Counted from the stretch's first letter, positions 1-11,596 are shown. The stretch: 64,000 bases of DNA from Symbiodinium natans (GCA_905221605.1 CAJNDS010002368.1:923511-987510); one strand, 5' to 3'. Numbers and translations are program-made. The notes: generated from the letters alone by a model not told the origin.

Positions 1-130
1 GCCTGGAGCTCCTGAGACTCCGACTCCGTTCGCCTTCGTCAGGAGGAGTCATTGGCACCAAGTGGGCAGTCTCGCCCCGTTGAATGGCAGCTGCAGTACG
101 GCGCTTGGGCAGCACTCGTGCCCACATCTT
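1..130 (-). CDS. partial exon of an unidentified gene, cut by the window edge
   Basis: Read on the minus strand, this island is open from a CTGGCAG acceptor at 131-137 to the edge of the window. It begins KMWARVLPKRRTAAA and continues with a Ser/Arg-rich stretch (GERSRSLRSSR). The codons are GC-rich at third positions, and no stop occurs in this frame. The same frame is also open a few codons upstream of the chosen acceptor (EIWQ), so the exon may start earlier. I recognise no family. It lies downstream of the carotenoid-oxygenase-like gene on the same strand and could be its 3' end or another gene. Confidence 0.4.
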
Positions 131-1115
131 CTGCCAGATTTCATGACGTAAGGAACCAAGGCCCTGGAGCTTGGGGGCAAACGAAACCAACCCTAAACCC
201 AGGGGAAAGTTCAGGTTCTGGGGCTGTAGGGTTTCAGGCTTTCACTGCTTCAGGGCTTGAGGGTTTAAGGGTTTAGGGGCTTGGAGTTTCGGGGTTCTCA
301 GGAGAGCTGTCAAAGTGTTGGGTCCTGGCGTAGAGTTTGGGGAGGGCTGAACGCCCTGTACCCCCAAAAAACGAGTCGTAAGGAGAACCCTGCTGATGTG
401 AGGCCCGCACCACGCTGCCTAGGCCAAGGACGGAGGTGGGAGAGGTAACGGAGCCCCAAGGAAACCATCTTCACAATCATTGGAATTCGGGGCTGGGGCT
501 GCATTTGGCTTAGGGCTCAGGGTTTAGGGTTTAGGTTTGAGGGTTTAGGGCTTTTAGGGGTTTAGGGTTTGGGGTTTAGGGTTAGGGTTTAGGGTTTAGG
601 TTTTGAGACAAGGGCGGTTCGAGTGCTGCGAACTGCACGCACGCTTGGCGTTCGATCTGGCAGCGGGTTAGTGAGGTTTCGGGACTCCACCTGCGAGCTC
701 TACTTGGAAGTTCATGGGGTGGTCGTGGGTTCGGGTTTAAGGTTTAGGGTTTAGGACTTAGGACATAGGACTTCGGATTTAGGGTTCGCTTGAAGGTTCG
801 TGGGTGCTGGAAATTGGGGGTTCGAGGTGCCCTGACCAAGGCTTTAACCGCCTGTATCCACAGCTACCCCCGGAATACCACTTATTAGACTGACCTGCAT
901 GATGTACCCAAGTAGCCTCTCAAGCAATACGCCCTATACACTCCTAGGGCCCCTTGTACTTGAAGGTTCATGGGCACTTATAAGTAGGGTTCTAAGTACC
1001 CCTGATAAGGTTCTAACCAGATACAACTATGGCTACCCAACTAATCAACACACTTTTATCTACCATAAACCCTAACCCAACCCCAAACCCTAAACCCTGA
1101 GTTTTTCGTGCTCAG

Positions 1116-1197
1116 TACACCGCGAACCTGACACTCTTTGCCAAGCTGCTCGTCGATCAGCGGAACCTGCCTCCGCTCCAGGAGCTTGCCCTGTCCG
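1116..1197. other. exon-like island, strand undecided
   Basis: This unique GC-rich island is open on both strands. On the plus strand it follows a TTTTTCGTGCTCAG acceptor and contains AKLLVDQRNLPPLQELALSG, which has the spacing of a leucine-rich repeat. On the minus strand it reads GKLLERRQVPLIDEQLGKE between AG|G and GT signals, which would agree with its neighbours. CCCTAAA lies to its left and TTTAGGG to its right, the usual setting of an exon here. It is probably coding, but I cannot choose the strand. Confidence 0.35.
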
Positions 1198-1673
1198 GAT
1201 TTGGGATGATTGAGGGCACTTATAGTGGGGTTGAGGGTTTAGGGTTTAGGGTTTTGGGTTTTGGGTTTTGGGTTTTGGGTTTTGGGTTTTGGGTTTGGGT
1301 TCAGTGTTTAGGGCTACTTGAAGGTTCATGGGTAGTTAGAAGTAGGGTCATGGCATAACCTCCAAGTATCTACCCTAATCCGTAAACTAAACCCCAAACC
1401 CTAGGCCCTGGCTGCTAAACCCCAAGATTTTGAAGCCCTCAAGCCCAGGCTACCAATAACTGGACTTGTAAGCAACCGTGAACCATAGATTCCATAGATA
1501 TATCTGGATTTAACCTAGCTTAGAGTACTACCACAATTGCCAATGAACCTCCAAACCCGAAACCCCAAACCCCAAACCCTAAACCCTAAACCCCTAAACC
1601 CTCAACCCTGAACCCCTAAACCCTAAACCCTAGACCCGTAACCCTAAACCCTAAACCCTAAACCCTAAACAGC

Positions 1674-1713
1674 CTCCTCCAGGTCAAGGACAAAGCGATG
1701 CATTCGCGGGGGC
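1674..1713 (-). CDS. candidate mini-exon, possibly 3' part of the carotenoid-oxygenase-like gene
   Basis: It lies between an acceptor CCACCCAG|G and a GC donor (GAG|GCTGTT) and encodes PPRMHRFVLDLEE. A '(L/M)xRfvlDL' stretch of this kind occurs in the C-terminal half of carotenoid cleavage oxygenases, which fits the gene just upstream. The phase does not join directly to the last assigned exon of that gene at 2764-2809, so another exon must lie between them if they belong together. The plus strand is also open, after a CTCCTCCAG acceptor. Confidence 0.3.
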
Positions 1714-1853
1714 CTGGGTGGCGGGCGCGGGGTGCGGATCAACCAGCGTGCCCAAACTGAAGTCCGCTTTGGGGATGTAGGGCTTAGGATTGCAAACTTC
1801 GGGTTTAGGGTTTTAGGGTTTAGGGATTAGGGTTTAAGGATTTGTTTGTTTTC

Positions 1854-1897
<44 letters not shown>

Positions 1898-2011
1898 TGG
1901 GTTCGGGGAGGGGGGGGGAGTGGGTTCGGGGGGGGAGGGGGTCTGGGGAGGGGGTTCGACCAGCGAAAATGCAAGGTCGCTGCTCTGCCTTTGAATTTTT
2001 CAAAACTAGAA

Positions 2012-2190
2012 GGACGTCGTCAATGTTGGTCGGCCTCTAAGAAGACAAGATTTCAAGCAGCCCTTGGATATTCGTAAAGCTGTCAATGATGTACCTGCAA
2101 ATGTGCGAGTGGCGCCAAAGAGTCGGCGAAACCTTGCATTCCCTGCATCAGCGAGTCTTTCCAAGGCGCGAAGTGATGCGGTGTGGTCGC
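2012..2190. other. 178-bp exon-like island, strand undecided
   Basis: The plus strand is open from AAG|GACGTC to a GT donor at the edge of the TTTAGGG tract and includes DIRKAVNDVPANVRVAPKSR. The minus strand is open over nearly the same length and includes SLRALERLADAGNARFRRLF. Base composition is less GC-rich than in the mini-exons. It may be a fragment of an older gene or mobile element. I recognise no family. Confidence 0.25.
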
Positions 2191-2763
2191 GGTTGGGGTT
2201 TAGGCTTTAGGGTTTAGGGCTTAGGGTTTAGGGCTTAGGGTTGAATGGGTCTCCAAACTTATGGCCCCACGGCCTCTGGGCAGGGTTGGGTTTTGCAAGA
2301 GGGTGCCTTCCAGGGGTCCCTCTTACATGGCATCCAATGGTAAGCCGCAAGCCCAAGGACCCTGAACCACGCCCTAAAACCCTAAAGCCATCACAGCCTA
2401 CAGCCCAAAACCCTACTGCAAACCCTGAAGCCCAAGAAACTCTAACTAAACCCTAAACCTTCAGACCCAGGGCTATCCCGACGGAAGCCCCAAACCTTAA
2501 AACCCTAACTCGCAACGCTCAAACTAAGACCCCCAAGCCCTAAAACGGTAAGCCCTAAACCCTAGATCCTACACCCTAAAATACCCCACACCCTTAGCCC
2601 CAAACCCTAAAACCAACCCTGAACCGACTCAACCCCTAAACTCCTAAGGAAAATTTGCTCTCAAGAATAAAAATAAGAATAAGAATAAGAAGACACACAA
2701 GAACCCTGAAACCCCTATCAAAACACCCCAAGCCCCCCCCCCCCCCCCCGATTAGATGGGCAC

Positions 2764-3050
2764 CCCGCGGGTTCGTCTCCCCGGCCGACCAGCCGATCGG
2801 GTCGAAGTCCTCCGTGGTGGGGCTTCGGGTTGAGGGTTGATGGTTTAGGGTTTAGGGTTTAGGATTTAGGGTTTAGGGTTTAGGGTTTAGGGCTTGGGTG
2901 TTTTCAAGGCCCCACCGCCACGACTTCCCTAAGCCCCCTAACAGCCCTCCTGAAAGACGCATTCACACTCAACCCTAAACCGCAAAGCCGTTCAAGCCAC
3001 CCGATCAAGCCCTACTGCCTTAACCCTTACGTATATACATATATTTGTAT

Positions 3051-3081
<31 letters not shown>

Positions 3082-6000
3082 TGTATATATGTATATGTAC
3101 ATATACATACATACATGTAGATATAATATATAATATATAATACATAATACATATAATAAACAATATATATATATATATAATATAATATGTAATAAAATAT
3201 ATAATATATAAAACATAATACATAATACATAATACATAATCTATAATATATAATATGAATAATATATATATAATATGATACAACATAATGTAATGTAATG
3301 TAATATATAATATATAGTATATAATATATAATACATATTACATAATATATACATATATTGTAATATAATATAATATAATACGATATAATATAATATAATA
3401 TAATCTAATTTTTATGTAATATAATTTCATGTGAGCCTTACCAACCCTCAAACCCTCAACGCCCCACCCAGCCCTGGCCTGCGCCTGGACGTTGAAGCCC
3501 ATCTCCCCGCCGAAGCGGTAGCGGTCGAAGGCCACGCCTGGGTCGGTTGAGGGCTTGAGGCGTTTTAAGGGGTTTAAAGGGGTTTTTTGGGGGTTTAAAG
3601 GGTTTTAGGGTTTTTAGGGGATTTAAGGTGGTTTTGGGGGGTTTCATGGGTTTTAGGGGTGTTAGGGGTCTTAAGGGGGTTTTTAGGGTCGTTTAAAGGG
3701 TTTTAGGATGCTTTTGGGGTGTATATCGGGGGTCTAGGGGTGTAGGGGGTTAGGGTTTAGGGGCTTAGGGTTTTAGCGGATTTTGGGGGGGTTAAGGGGC
3801 TTTAGGGGCTTTTGGGGTTTTAGGGGTTTTGGGGGCTTTAGGGGCTTTAGGGGTTTTAAGGGTTTTAGGGGCTTTACGGGCTTTCAGGGTTTTGCATCGA
3901 GCAACGCTGGCCTTTTCTTTCGCTCTTGACCGATGTAGATACTCGCATTTGTTACCCCTGAACCCGAAACCTAAACCCTAAATCCTAGACACCTGTTGAC
4001 CCCACTTGCTGCAAGCGGATGCATTGTGAGGCTGCCTCAACTTCTGGCTGTGAAATCAGCTGCAGACCCGAAGCCCTAAACCCCAGACTCAAGCCCCTGA
4101 ACCCCAAACCCTACCCTCGAAACCCCAAATCCCTAAACCTACCCAAACCCCGAAACTCCCAAACCCATCTAGACCCGGAAAAAAGTCCGTCACTTGTGTT
4201 AACCTGGGGGAAAGGGGGGGGATCCTAAACCCCTGCTTAAGGGATGTGTGTGTGATGTGCAGTAACCTGACTATGGATCAGACCTTGGGTTCTTAAGGGA
4301 TAGAAGAAGGGACCCCTAGAAGGGACCCTTAATCTTGTTCCCCTATATAACCCCTAAAAACCCATTGAGAAGTCCCTGTATACCCAAGTGGGGCCCCTAA
4401 AAACCCCTCAAACAACCCCCAAGGTCCCTTATAAGGGTCCCTGCTTTAGTCCCTTGACCTTATCGGGGGGGGGGGGGGGGGTTTCAAGGGTGTACAAAGT
4501 AGGGGTCGTAGGCAGATAGGGTTTCAGTGTAGGGTTTAGGGGCTCAGGGGCTTCAAGGGTTGGCTAACCCTTGGGGTTTCTCGGGGGTTGGGGCCTCAAA
4601 AGGTTTCAAGGCTTGAAGGATTCAGGGGTCGGGTCTTGGGCTTGGGCGTTACAGCACCCTAGACCCTATTGGACCGGGCGTCTGTGGCTCACGAGCTGCT
4701 TCGTCTCGGGGCATTCGTAGGTCGGCCCCATGTGGAAGATGTTGAAGAAGCCTTGGCCCCTGAACCCTAAGGCCCTAAACCCTAAGCCCTAAACCCCTAA
4801 ACCCTAAGTCCGAAACTCCCAAAGCCCGAGAACCCTGGAGCTCTAAACCCGCAAAACCTCAACCCCGAAACCCGAAGCCCTCAAACCCTAAATCCTAAAA
4901 ACTACACCGCCTCCAAAACTCTTAAACCCCAAACCCCAAACACCTTAAACCCCAAGACCCCTAGACCCGAAAACCCTAACAACCCTAGAAGCCCCAGTGC
5001 CTCAACGACTATTAGCTAAAGAACCACCCCAAAAAAAACACAAAGACTAATCAAGAAGAACATTTGGGATGTTCCCCCTCTCTCCTGGCAGTCCGTGATA
5101 GGGATTCGAATAGGGGGTACGATAATCCCGACTAAGGACTGTTTGTACAAGAAGTAACATCCCAAGAAGAACATCTTGTTTGGGGAAACCCTAAACCCTA
5201 AATCCTAAACCCTAAACCCTAAACCCTAAACCCCATTTGTATTTTGGGGGGCGGGGGGTTGGGGGGCGTCTCTCTAGCCGTGCGGCGGTCGACGGGGATC
5301 TCCTTGACGCTTCCCCCGCGGCCAGCGCGGGGCACCAGCAGGAAGGAGGAAGGTTGGTCCTCCAATGGACACGGCTTATTGGGGTCGAGAGTTTAGGGCT
5401 TGGGGTTTAGGGTTTAGGGGGATTATAGGGGTTTATGGCTGGTCTTCTGAGAGCAGGGTTTAAGGGTTTAGGGGTTTAGGGTTTAGGGTCTCGGTTCTGG
5501 GGTTTAGAGAAGCACACAAGGAAGTTAAGGGATGGGTTTTTGGGGCTTTGCCAGTCTGGAGTGGGCGTTCCAGGATGTCGATGGGGAAGGAGACGTTCTA
5601 CAGCTTCGCCCAAGGCTCCGCCCCCTAAGCCTCACAAGCTTCAGGGTTTGGAGTTTAGGGAGTGTACCCTGAACCTAACCCCACCCCACACTCCCCACAC
5701 CCACGTACAGTCCCTTAACAACCGAAGTAGTCGCGTTCCTACATGCGTAGCTCTCTAAACTAGACTCTGTAATCTTCCAAGCGTGTGTCATATTCCACGG
5801 GTAACCAAAGGGGCCCTAACACAGCGAACGCCGATTTTACCCCATCCCTAACCCCCTCTGAAACCCCCTCAGCCCTCTCAACCCTCCAAGCCCTCTAAAG
5901 TCTCCTTGAACTCCTCAGACCCCTTGAAACCCCCTGAAAAACCCCCTGCACTGCCCTGAAACGCCCTGAACCCCTAAATCCCCTGAAGCCTCTGCCATGC

Positions 6001-8627
6001 GGAAGACCTCCGTACCCTGGGAGATGCCCAGGAGGAACCTGGGAAGCGGCACGTGGGGTTTCAAGGATTGGGGTTTAGAGGTTTAGGGGTTGTAGGGGTT
6101 TAGGGGTTTGAGAGTTTAGGGGCTCAGGGGTTTAGGAGTTGAGGGGAACTGGGGGTTGGGGGTTGAGGGCTTTCGGGGTTGAGGGGTTTGGGGGTTAGGG
6201 GTTTGGGGGTTTGGGGTTGAGGGCTGAGGGCAAGGGAGGAGATTCAAAGCCTTGTCGTCCAGTCGTCGAGGCGAGAGATCAAGTCTCGCGGCTCCAGGAA
6301 GTACTCGGGGCTCCAGGTCTCCCATCCTGCCAAGCGCATCTGCTTGAGCGCAGTCGGCATCGCGTCGTTGACCTTCGCGGACTGCTGCTGAGACAAGAGT
6401 GACCAGCTTTCTTTGGCGCCGCGACTTTGCTGGTTGACCTGAACCCTGAACTCTAAACCCTTGAACTCAACCCTTAAACCCTTCCGCCACTAAACCCCAT
6501 ACCCAAGACCCTCAACAATATAGTCAACACGAAACTGAAAACCCCATATCCTACACCCCCCAAACCCCCAAAACCCCCCAAAAACCCGAAGCCCCTAAAT
6601 GCTAAGCCCTTGCAAGCCCCCTGAACAAGCCCCTAAACCCCAAGCCCTAAGCCCTAATCCCTAAACCCTAAACCCGAAACCCTAAACCCTAAACCCTACT
6701 CAACAAACCCAAAAAAAAAACCATCAGCAAGGGATGCGCCGGGCCGCGTAGCCAAGCCAGGGGGGTGGAACCGCGCAGGGTTCTTCGGCACCACCTGGGT
6801 TTTGGGGTTTAAGGTTGAGGGTTGAGGGTTTAGGGTTCAGGGTTCAGGGCTTCAGGGTTCAGGGATTCTTGGGCACAGCCTGGCGCTTTGGGGTTTTGGG
6901 GTTAAGGATGTTAGGTCTAGGGATTGTTTTCTGGGCTTCTTTGGGGGGGGGGGGGGGTGTTGGGGTTTAGCTTTTTGAGGGTTTGGGAGTTGGGCTGGGC
7001 TTTGGCTTTTAAGGATTTAGGGTCTAGGGTTTTTGCTATAGGGTTTTGGGTTTTCGGATATTGTTTCTAAGGGTTTAGGGTTTTATTTTTTAGGGTTTAG
7101 GGTTTGGGTCTAAGGGTTTAGGGTTTAGGGGTTCTTGGGCACTACCTGGGCTTTGGGTATGGGCTTTTCAGGCTTGAGGTGGCCTGCCTAAACCCTAAAC
7201 CCTAAACCCTATGAACCCTGAACCCTATGAACCCTGAACCCTGAACCCTACACCCTAAACCGTTTAGGGCTTAAACAGGGCTTAGGGCTTAGGGGTTGCG
7301 GGGTTGAGGGACTCTTGGGTATGACCTGAGAGGATCATGGGGTCGTTGAGGGCTAGCTTGAATAATAACTACCAAACACTTCACGCGGATCCGTGTCAGT
7401 GGCATCACTGATTGTCCTTCAGCGCTGGGTTCTCCGAAGGTCCTGCCATCTGAAAGTCGTCTACATACACGGCCAAGAGCCACTCGCGTAGTTTTGCGTG
7501 GTGAAAAGATAGACTGCGAAATCTCGGGAAGTACCGTGCCAACCTGGTGTTCGTCAACTGCTTTGTGCAGTGTTGCTCCCAGATTCCACCAGAGTCCAGA
7601 TGGACATCCAGCGCCAGCATGGAAGGGCACACTGGGTCCTTGTAGCCGCGCCACTCTTTAGGGTTTAGGGTTTAGGATTTAGGGTTTAGGGTTTAGGGTT
7701 TAGGGTTTAGGGTTTAGGGTTCAGGGTTCAGGGTTCAGGGTTCAGGGTTTAGGGTTTAGGGTTTAGGGTTTAGGGTTTAGGGTTTAGGGTTTAGGGTTTA
7801 GGGTTTAGGCAATCTGGCCCACGTCTCCATACCCTTGAACAATGCCTGCGTGTATGCCTGCTCTGGTTTAAGATCTGGGGTAGCGGGTTTAGGCTGAAAT
7901 CCCTCATGTGAGCGGCTTCAGGGCCGCCTACAACACTTTCAGTTCTCTAAGTTGAGGCTCTTGAGGGAGTTTTTAGGGTTCTTGAGACTCAGGCCTCGGT
8001 TTAAGGTTCACAGTTTTCGGGTTTTAAGCTGAGGGTCCTACATCTGTCGGGTTCCTTGTACGGATTTAAGGGAAGTGTGGGGGGCCCGAATTTTTCTGGA
8101 CGTTTTGGACGCACTGGTGAATCCTAAGGAACACCCAAACCTTCAACCTGAAAAACACCCCAACCCTAAACCCCTCAACCCCCCAAAAAAAACCCAAGTA
8201 GACCCCCTCTTGAGATCCCATAAGGTTACTTCTGAACCCAAGAAGGTTGAGGATTTAGGGTTTAGGAGAAGAGTTTTGGGGTTTGCAGTTTGGGGTTTGG
8301 GTTGAGAATCTGGAGCGGAGCAGATTTAATATTTTCCTTGCTCCTCAGAAAACTAGGCAAATGAAAAAAGTGTACGCTTTTGCTGCTTTGATGTAATGCG
8401 GTTACCCTGAACCCTAACCCTAAACCCTAAACCCTAAGCCCCCAAACCGCAACTGGCCAAGAGGCATCACTAGCCTTGGGGCTTTCGGTTTAGGGTTAAC
8501 TCGTCGTTCAGGGGTGGTGGGGGGGAGCGGGGGAGGGCTTCTCGGGTTGAGGGCTTACGGGGCCCATGGCGACATAGTCTGGGAAGCGCGCGTAGTAGTT
8601 CTCCGTCAGCATCCAGTCGTGAGTGAC
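2764..8627 (-). CDS. carotenoid cleavage oxygenase-like gene (partial, ten exons)
   Basis: Proposed exons in transcript order are 8559-8627, 6722-6794, 6251-6410, 5996-6038, 5547-5597, 5287-5359, 4693-4751, 3993-4059, 3485-3537 and 2764-2809. Phases agree at all nine junctions. Acceptors are mostly AG|G; donors are GTAAGC, GTGAGC, GT or GC. Seen in the translation: HDWMLTENYY in the first exon, SSFLLVPRAG, and FFNIFHMGPTYE. In carotenoid/lignostilbene oxygenases, His of 'HDxxxTENY' and His of 'FHxxNxyE' bind the catalytic Fe(II), and 'FgvxPR' precedes the latter, so the motif order fits. The enzymes cleave a double bond of carotenoids or stilbenes with O2. The C-terminal iron ligand and the N-terminus are not found. 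The segment in 6251-6410 is an unusual insertion between HDW..TENY and FLLG. The family call is inference from motifs. Confidence 0.55.
3030..3430. repeat. AT-rich low-complexity tract with GATA and TATAATA microsatellites
   Basis: About 400 bp are almost pure A+T in an otherwise GC-balanced window. The tract starts with roughly eight GATA units near 3055-3082 and continues as imperfect TAATA/TATAT runs. It lies inside a predicted intron of the carotenoid-oxygenase-like gene. There is no sign of coding. Confidence 0.9.
5063..5165. mobile_element. short inverted-repeat element, family C copy 1
   Basis: The left end reads TTTGGGATGTTCCCCCT and the right end AACATCCCAAGA, so the ends are inverted and complementary. 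The centre carries an ATCCCGACTAAGGACTG-like core that recurs in the copies near 59690 and 62268. It is about 100 bp long and non-coding, and resembles a MITE. Confidence 0.6.
7405..7884 (-). pseudogene. Ty1/copia-type reverse transcriptase relic interrupted by a telomere-like array
   Basis: On the minus strand, 7810-7884 reads EQAYTQALFKGMETWARL and 7405-7656 reads KEWRGYKDP..LALDVHLDSGGIWEQHC..LLAVYVDDFQMAGPSENP. YVDD is the polymerase catalytic motif of reverse transcriptases, and the flanking residues are of the RVT_2 (Ty1/copia) type. The two halves are separated by a 153-bp heptamer array (7657-7809), whose outer CCTAAA bases are exactly the codons that would join ARL to KEW. The fragment lacks the rest of pol, is closed by a stop at 7405 and sits inside a predicted intron. 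It is a dead fragment. Confidence 0.8.
7657..7809. repeat. TTTAGGG array inside the reverse transcriptase relic
   Basis: The array holds about 21 heptamers. Most are TTTAGGG, with one TTTAGGA and a homogeneous block of TTCAGGG variants at 7716-7748. The array minus its shared 6-bp edge is 147 bp, exactly 21 units. Confidence 0.95.
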
Positions 8628-8687
8628 CTGTGCAGTGACATGACGAGCGTGTGACAAGGCACCTGTGGAAGGGCTTAGGGTTTAGGG

Positions 8688-8790
8688 TTTAGGCTCTATT
8701 TAGGGTTTAGGGTTTAGGGTTTAGGGTTTAGGGTTTAGGGTTTAGGGTTTAGGGTTTAGGGTTTAGGGTTTAGGGTTTAGAGTTTAGAGA
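8688..8790. repeat. TTTAGGG array
   Basis: This nearly perfect heptamer run lies on the acceptor side of the exon at 8559-8627, with TTTAGGG pointing away from the exon. Confidence 0.95.
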
Positions 8791-9240
8791 GCTTGAAAAC
8801 TGAAAAATGCTTTTGAACATGTGAACTATACAAAAATTCCAGATCAATTACGACAATGACACCGCTACATTCAAAAGCAGCGATTTGCCAACTCCCGGCA
8901 ACAAGTCGTGAGTCCTCCTATGACAGATTCTTGAAGTGTGCCAATTCGGCTACTTCTGCATCTCACCCCGTTGCACGAAGTGAAGGACCAACAAGTCGTG
9001 GGCTGCAATGTAGATGAATCTGAACGTAGCGTCCTCGATTGCTGAACTATGTGCTCTCTCTGCCCTTCGGAGGTGAACAGCTACACGCGCGGCACATGTA
9101 CATGCCATGTAAACAAAGCTCGGCACCTCATGCTGGATTTTCCGCATGCTCACAAACTACTAAAAAAGCACAGCCTATCTGAAGAAAGAAACTCGACCAG
9201 ACTACGAAGACGTTGTGTTTAGGGACTCCCTTTAGAGGAA
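8791..9240. other. 450-bp unique stretch without telomere-like repeat
   Basis: Mixed-composition sequence. The minus strand has an open segment at 8950-9153 (SFVYMACTCAARVAVHLRR) with no recognisable domain and no clear splice signals. It could be an exon, a relic of a mobile element or intron. I see no function. Confidence 0.3.
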
Positions 9241-9243
9241 CAC

Positions 9244-9426
9244 GTGTCATAAGATTCCCAAGAAAGGGCCCGGACCGCGAACCTGGAGGCGCTAATTCGA
9301 CTCCGAAAGCCCCTAACCCTAAACCCTAAACCCTAAACCCCGAAAGCACCTGTGACCCGAAGAAAGAAGTTTGCTCGCCACACGTGCCAAGGCAGCGGCC
9401 ATGAAGCCCGTGGTGTGGGATGCTTC
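9244..9426 (-). CDS. two candidate mini-exons, product unknown
   Basis: Island 9350-9426 has a CACTTCCAG|G acceptor and an AG|GTGCTT donor. Island 9244-9282 has CCTCCAG|G and AC|GTGTTC. They can be joined in two ways. One gives TTGFMAAALARVASKLLSS then FAVRALSWESYDT. The other continues in phase from the exon at 9639-9708 and gives LPWHVWRANFFLRVTG then GPFLGNLMT. Each is open. They lie between the five-exon unknown gene and the carotenoid-oxygenase-like exons and may link them into one gene. Confidence 0.35.
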
Positions 9427-9638
9427 CTGGAAGTGCATGGAGGTTTAGGGCTTAGGGTTCAGGGTTTAGGGTTTCGGGTTTAGGGTTTAGGGTTTAGGGT
9501 TTAGGGTTTAGGGTTTCGGGTGTAGGGTTACGTTCTATAGTCTTTGCAGAGTTTTGTAGCGTTTGCAGGTGTAGGCACCGTAACTTAGAACTTAGAACCC
9601 TAAATGTTGATCATCCCCCCTGAAACGTATCAACTTAC

Positions 9639-11596
9639 TGACTCTTAGTAGGCTTCCCCTGTGCAAGACACCACACGCCTGCCATGGGTTCAAGCTCAGA
9701 CTCCACTGCTTGTGACATGTTCATAGGTTTAGGGTTTTCGTTTTGGGGTTTAGGGCTTAAGGGCCGTCGCAGGGTGAAGGCCTGAAGAGCTTCAGGCCTT
9801 GGGGCGTTAAGGGTCGAAGGGTTTACATCTGAGGGATCCCTCTTCTAGGTTCGCAGCTCAAGTATAGGATTTGAGGTTTAGGGTGGGGTCATAAGTGCAG
9901 TACAATATAGCTAGTAACCCTACTTATAACGCCCGTGAACCGAACAGATTTGCATGCAAAGACCAGAACTCCCAAAATCCTTTCAGCCCTAAGCCCAAAG
10001 TCCTGACACCCTGAAGCCTTCCCAACCAAAAACTCACAAGCGAAAATCCCTGAACCCGACAGCCTCAAACACGCTACGGGTTTCAAAGGTTTGGGGGGGG
10101 GGGGGGGGGGGGGGGGCAGGGGGCTTTCGGATGGATAAGCCTTACCAGAGCCAATAAGTTGAAGGGGAAATAGGGTCCTCAAGCACCCCCTGCGAGGCAG
10201 CCTAAAGCCCTAAACCTAAACCCTGAAGGCCTAAGGCTCGCTTGGATGAAACAGGTCAAAGCTTCCCCAACCAGATTGCCCGCTTCGTCATACTCGCGAA
10301 ACCTCAGCAAGGAACATCAGGCAGTGTCTGGAGCAGTGCGGCGAATTTGGGGTTTAAGGTTAGGGGTTTGGCAGAGGAATTGAGGGTTAGGCTTTAGGGT
10401 TTGGGGTTGAGGGTTTAGGGGTTTAAGTATAGGATTTGGGGGTAAGGCTTTAGAGTTTGAGGTTTAGGGTTTTGAATTTGGGCTTTGATGCACTGACGAA
10501 GTTTTGAAAGGTTGCGTTTGGGATTTAAAGTTGAGGGTTTTGAGTTTATAGTTTAGGGTTTGGGTTTGGGTCCCCTTCAGCACCTGAGCTTGTGATCAAA
10601 ACTGCTCCGAAAAGGAACTCGGCTTCAAGTTTGAGTATACCTGGAACTCTCTATTTGGGTAAAGCTTTCTGGGGTCATGCCTTAAAAGGATAATCTCCAC
10701 CAAGCTGCAGGCACAAAGAGCCCCATCAAGGCCAAGAACATGACCCTAAACCCTCAACCCTAAACCCTAAACCCGAATCCTAAACCCTAAACCCCTAAAC
10801 CCCTAACCCCCTAAACCCCAAAACCTAAATCCCACCCCCCAATCGCTTAAACCCCTAACGCCATGACCCTAAACCCTCAACCCTAAACCCTAATCCGAAA
10901 CCCTGAACCCTAACCCCTAAACCCCGAAACCCCTAAACCCCTAATGTCCCTGCTTTTGCACTGCTGAGCCCTCCACAGCAACCTCAACCCCTAAACCCCA
11001 AACCCTAATCCTAAGCCCTAAACCCTAATCCTAAACCCCAAACCCCTAAACCCCTAAACCCCTAAACCCCAAAAACCCCTAAACCCCAAAAACCCCTAAA
11101 CCCCCTAAACCCCTAAACCCCCTAAACCCCTAAACCCCTAAACCCCTAAACCCCCAAACCCCTAAACCCCTAAACCCCTAAACCCCTTAACCCCTAAACC
11201 CCTGAGGGCTCCACAGCAGCCTGGTTGCCAGCGTCTCCTTCGGATCGTTCACGTAGGTGGTGGATGCGAAGACCAGGCCTCTCAAAAGAGCAGATTTGTT
11301 TTAGGGGGGTTAGGGTTTAGGGGTTTAGCGGTTTAGGGGTTAAGGGTTTTAGGGTTTAGGGTTTCGGGTTAAGGTTTCAGGATTTGTAAGCCTCGCAAAA
11401 GAGCGCAAGACAACGTGGCGGCCTTTAGGGTTCAGGGTTTACTTGGGGTTCAAGGTTTAGGGCAGTTTAGGGCTTAGGGTGCCAGGGCCTTCGTAGGGTC
11501 TGCACACCCGAACAAGGAGGCATGCAAATCAATAGGCTTCTCCAGCTTGGACTGGGCTGTCGGCTTGCTTTTAAATCGGCGGTTATGCAAGTTGCC
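9639..11596 (-). CDS. five phased exons of an unidentified protein
   Basis: Exons in transcript order are 11483-11596, 11392-11422, 11221-11278, 10253-10302 and 9639-9708. Phases match at all four junctions. Donors are GC, GC, GC, GT and a canonical GTAAGT; every internal acceptor but the last is AG|G. The translation includes KPTAQSKLEKPIDLHASLFG, ATLSCALLRGLVFASTTYV, FREYDEAGNLVGEALT and MAGVWCLAQGKPTKS. No domain is recognised. The acceptor of 11392-11422 is CCCTAAAG|G, formed by a telomere-like unit. It may be the upstream part of the carotenoid-oxygenase-like gene, which lies next on the same strand. Confidence 0.5.

Noticed and set aside
1846-2077. Poly-Gly reading frames
   Set aside because: Translation of a long G run and G-rich repeat.
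2992-3286. Ile/Tyr-rich frames on the minus strand
   Set aside because: Translation of the AT-rich microsatellite tract.
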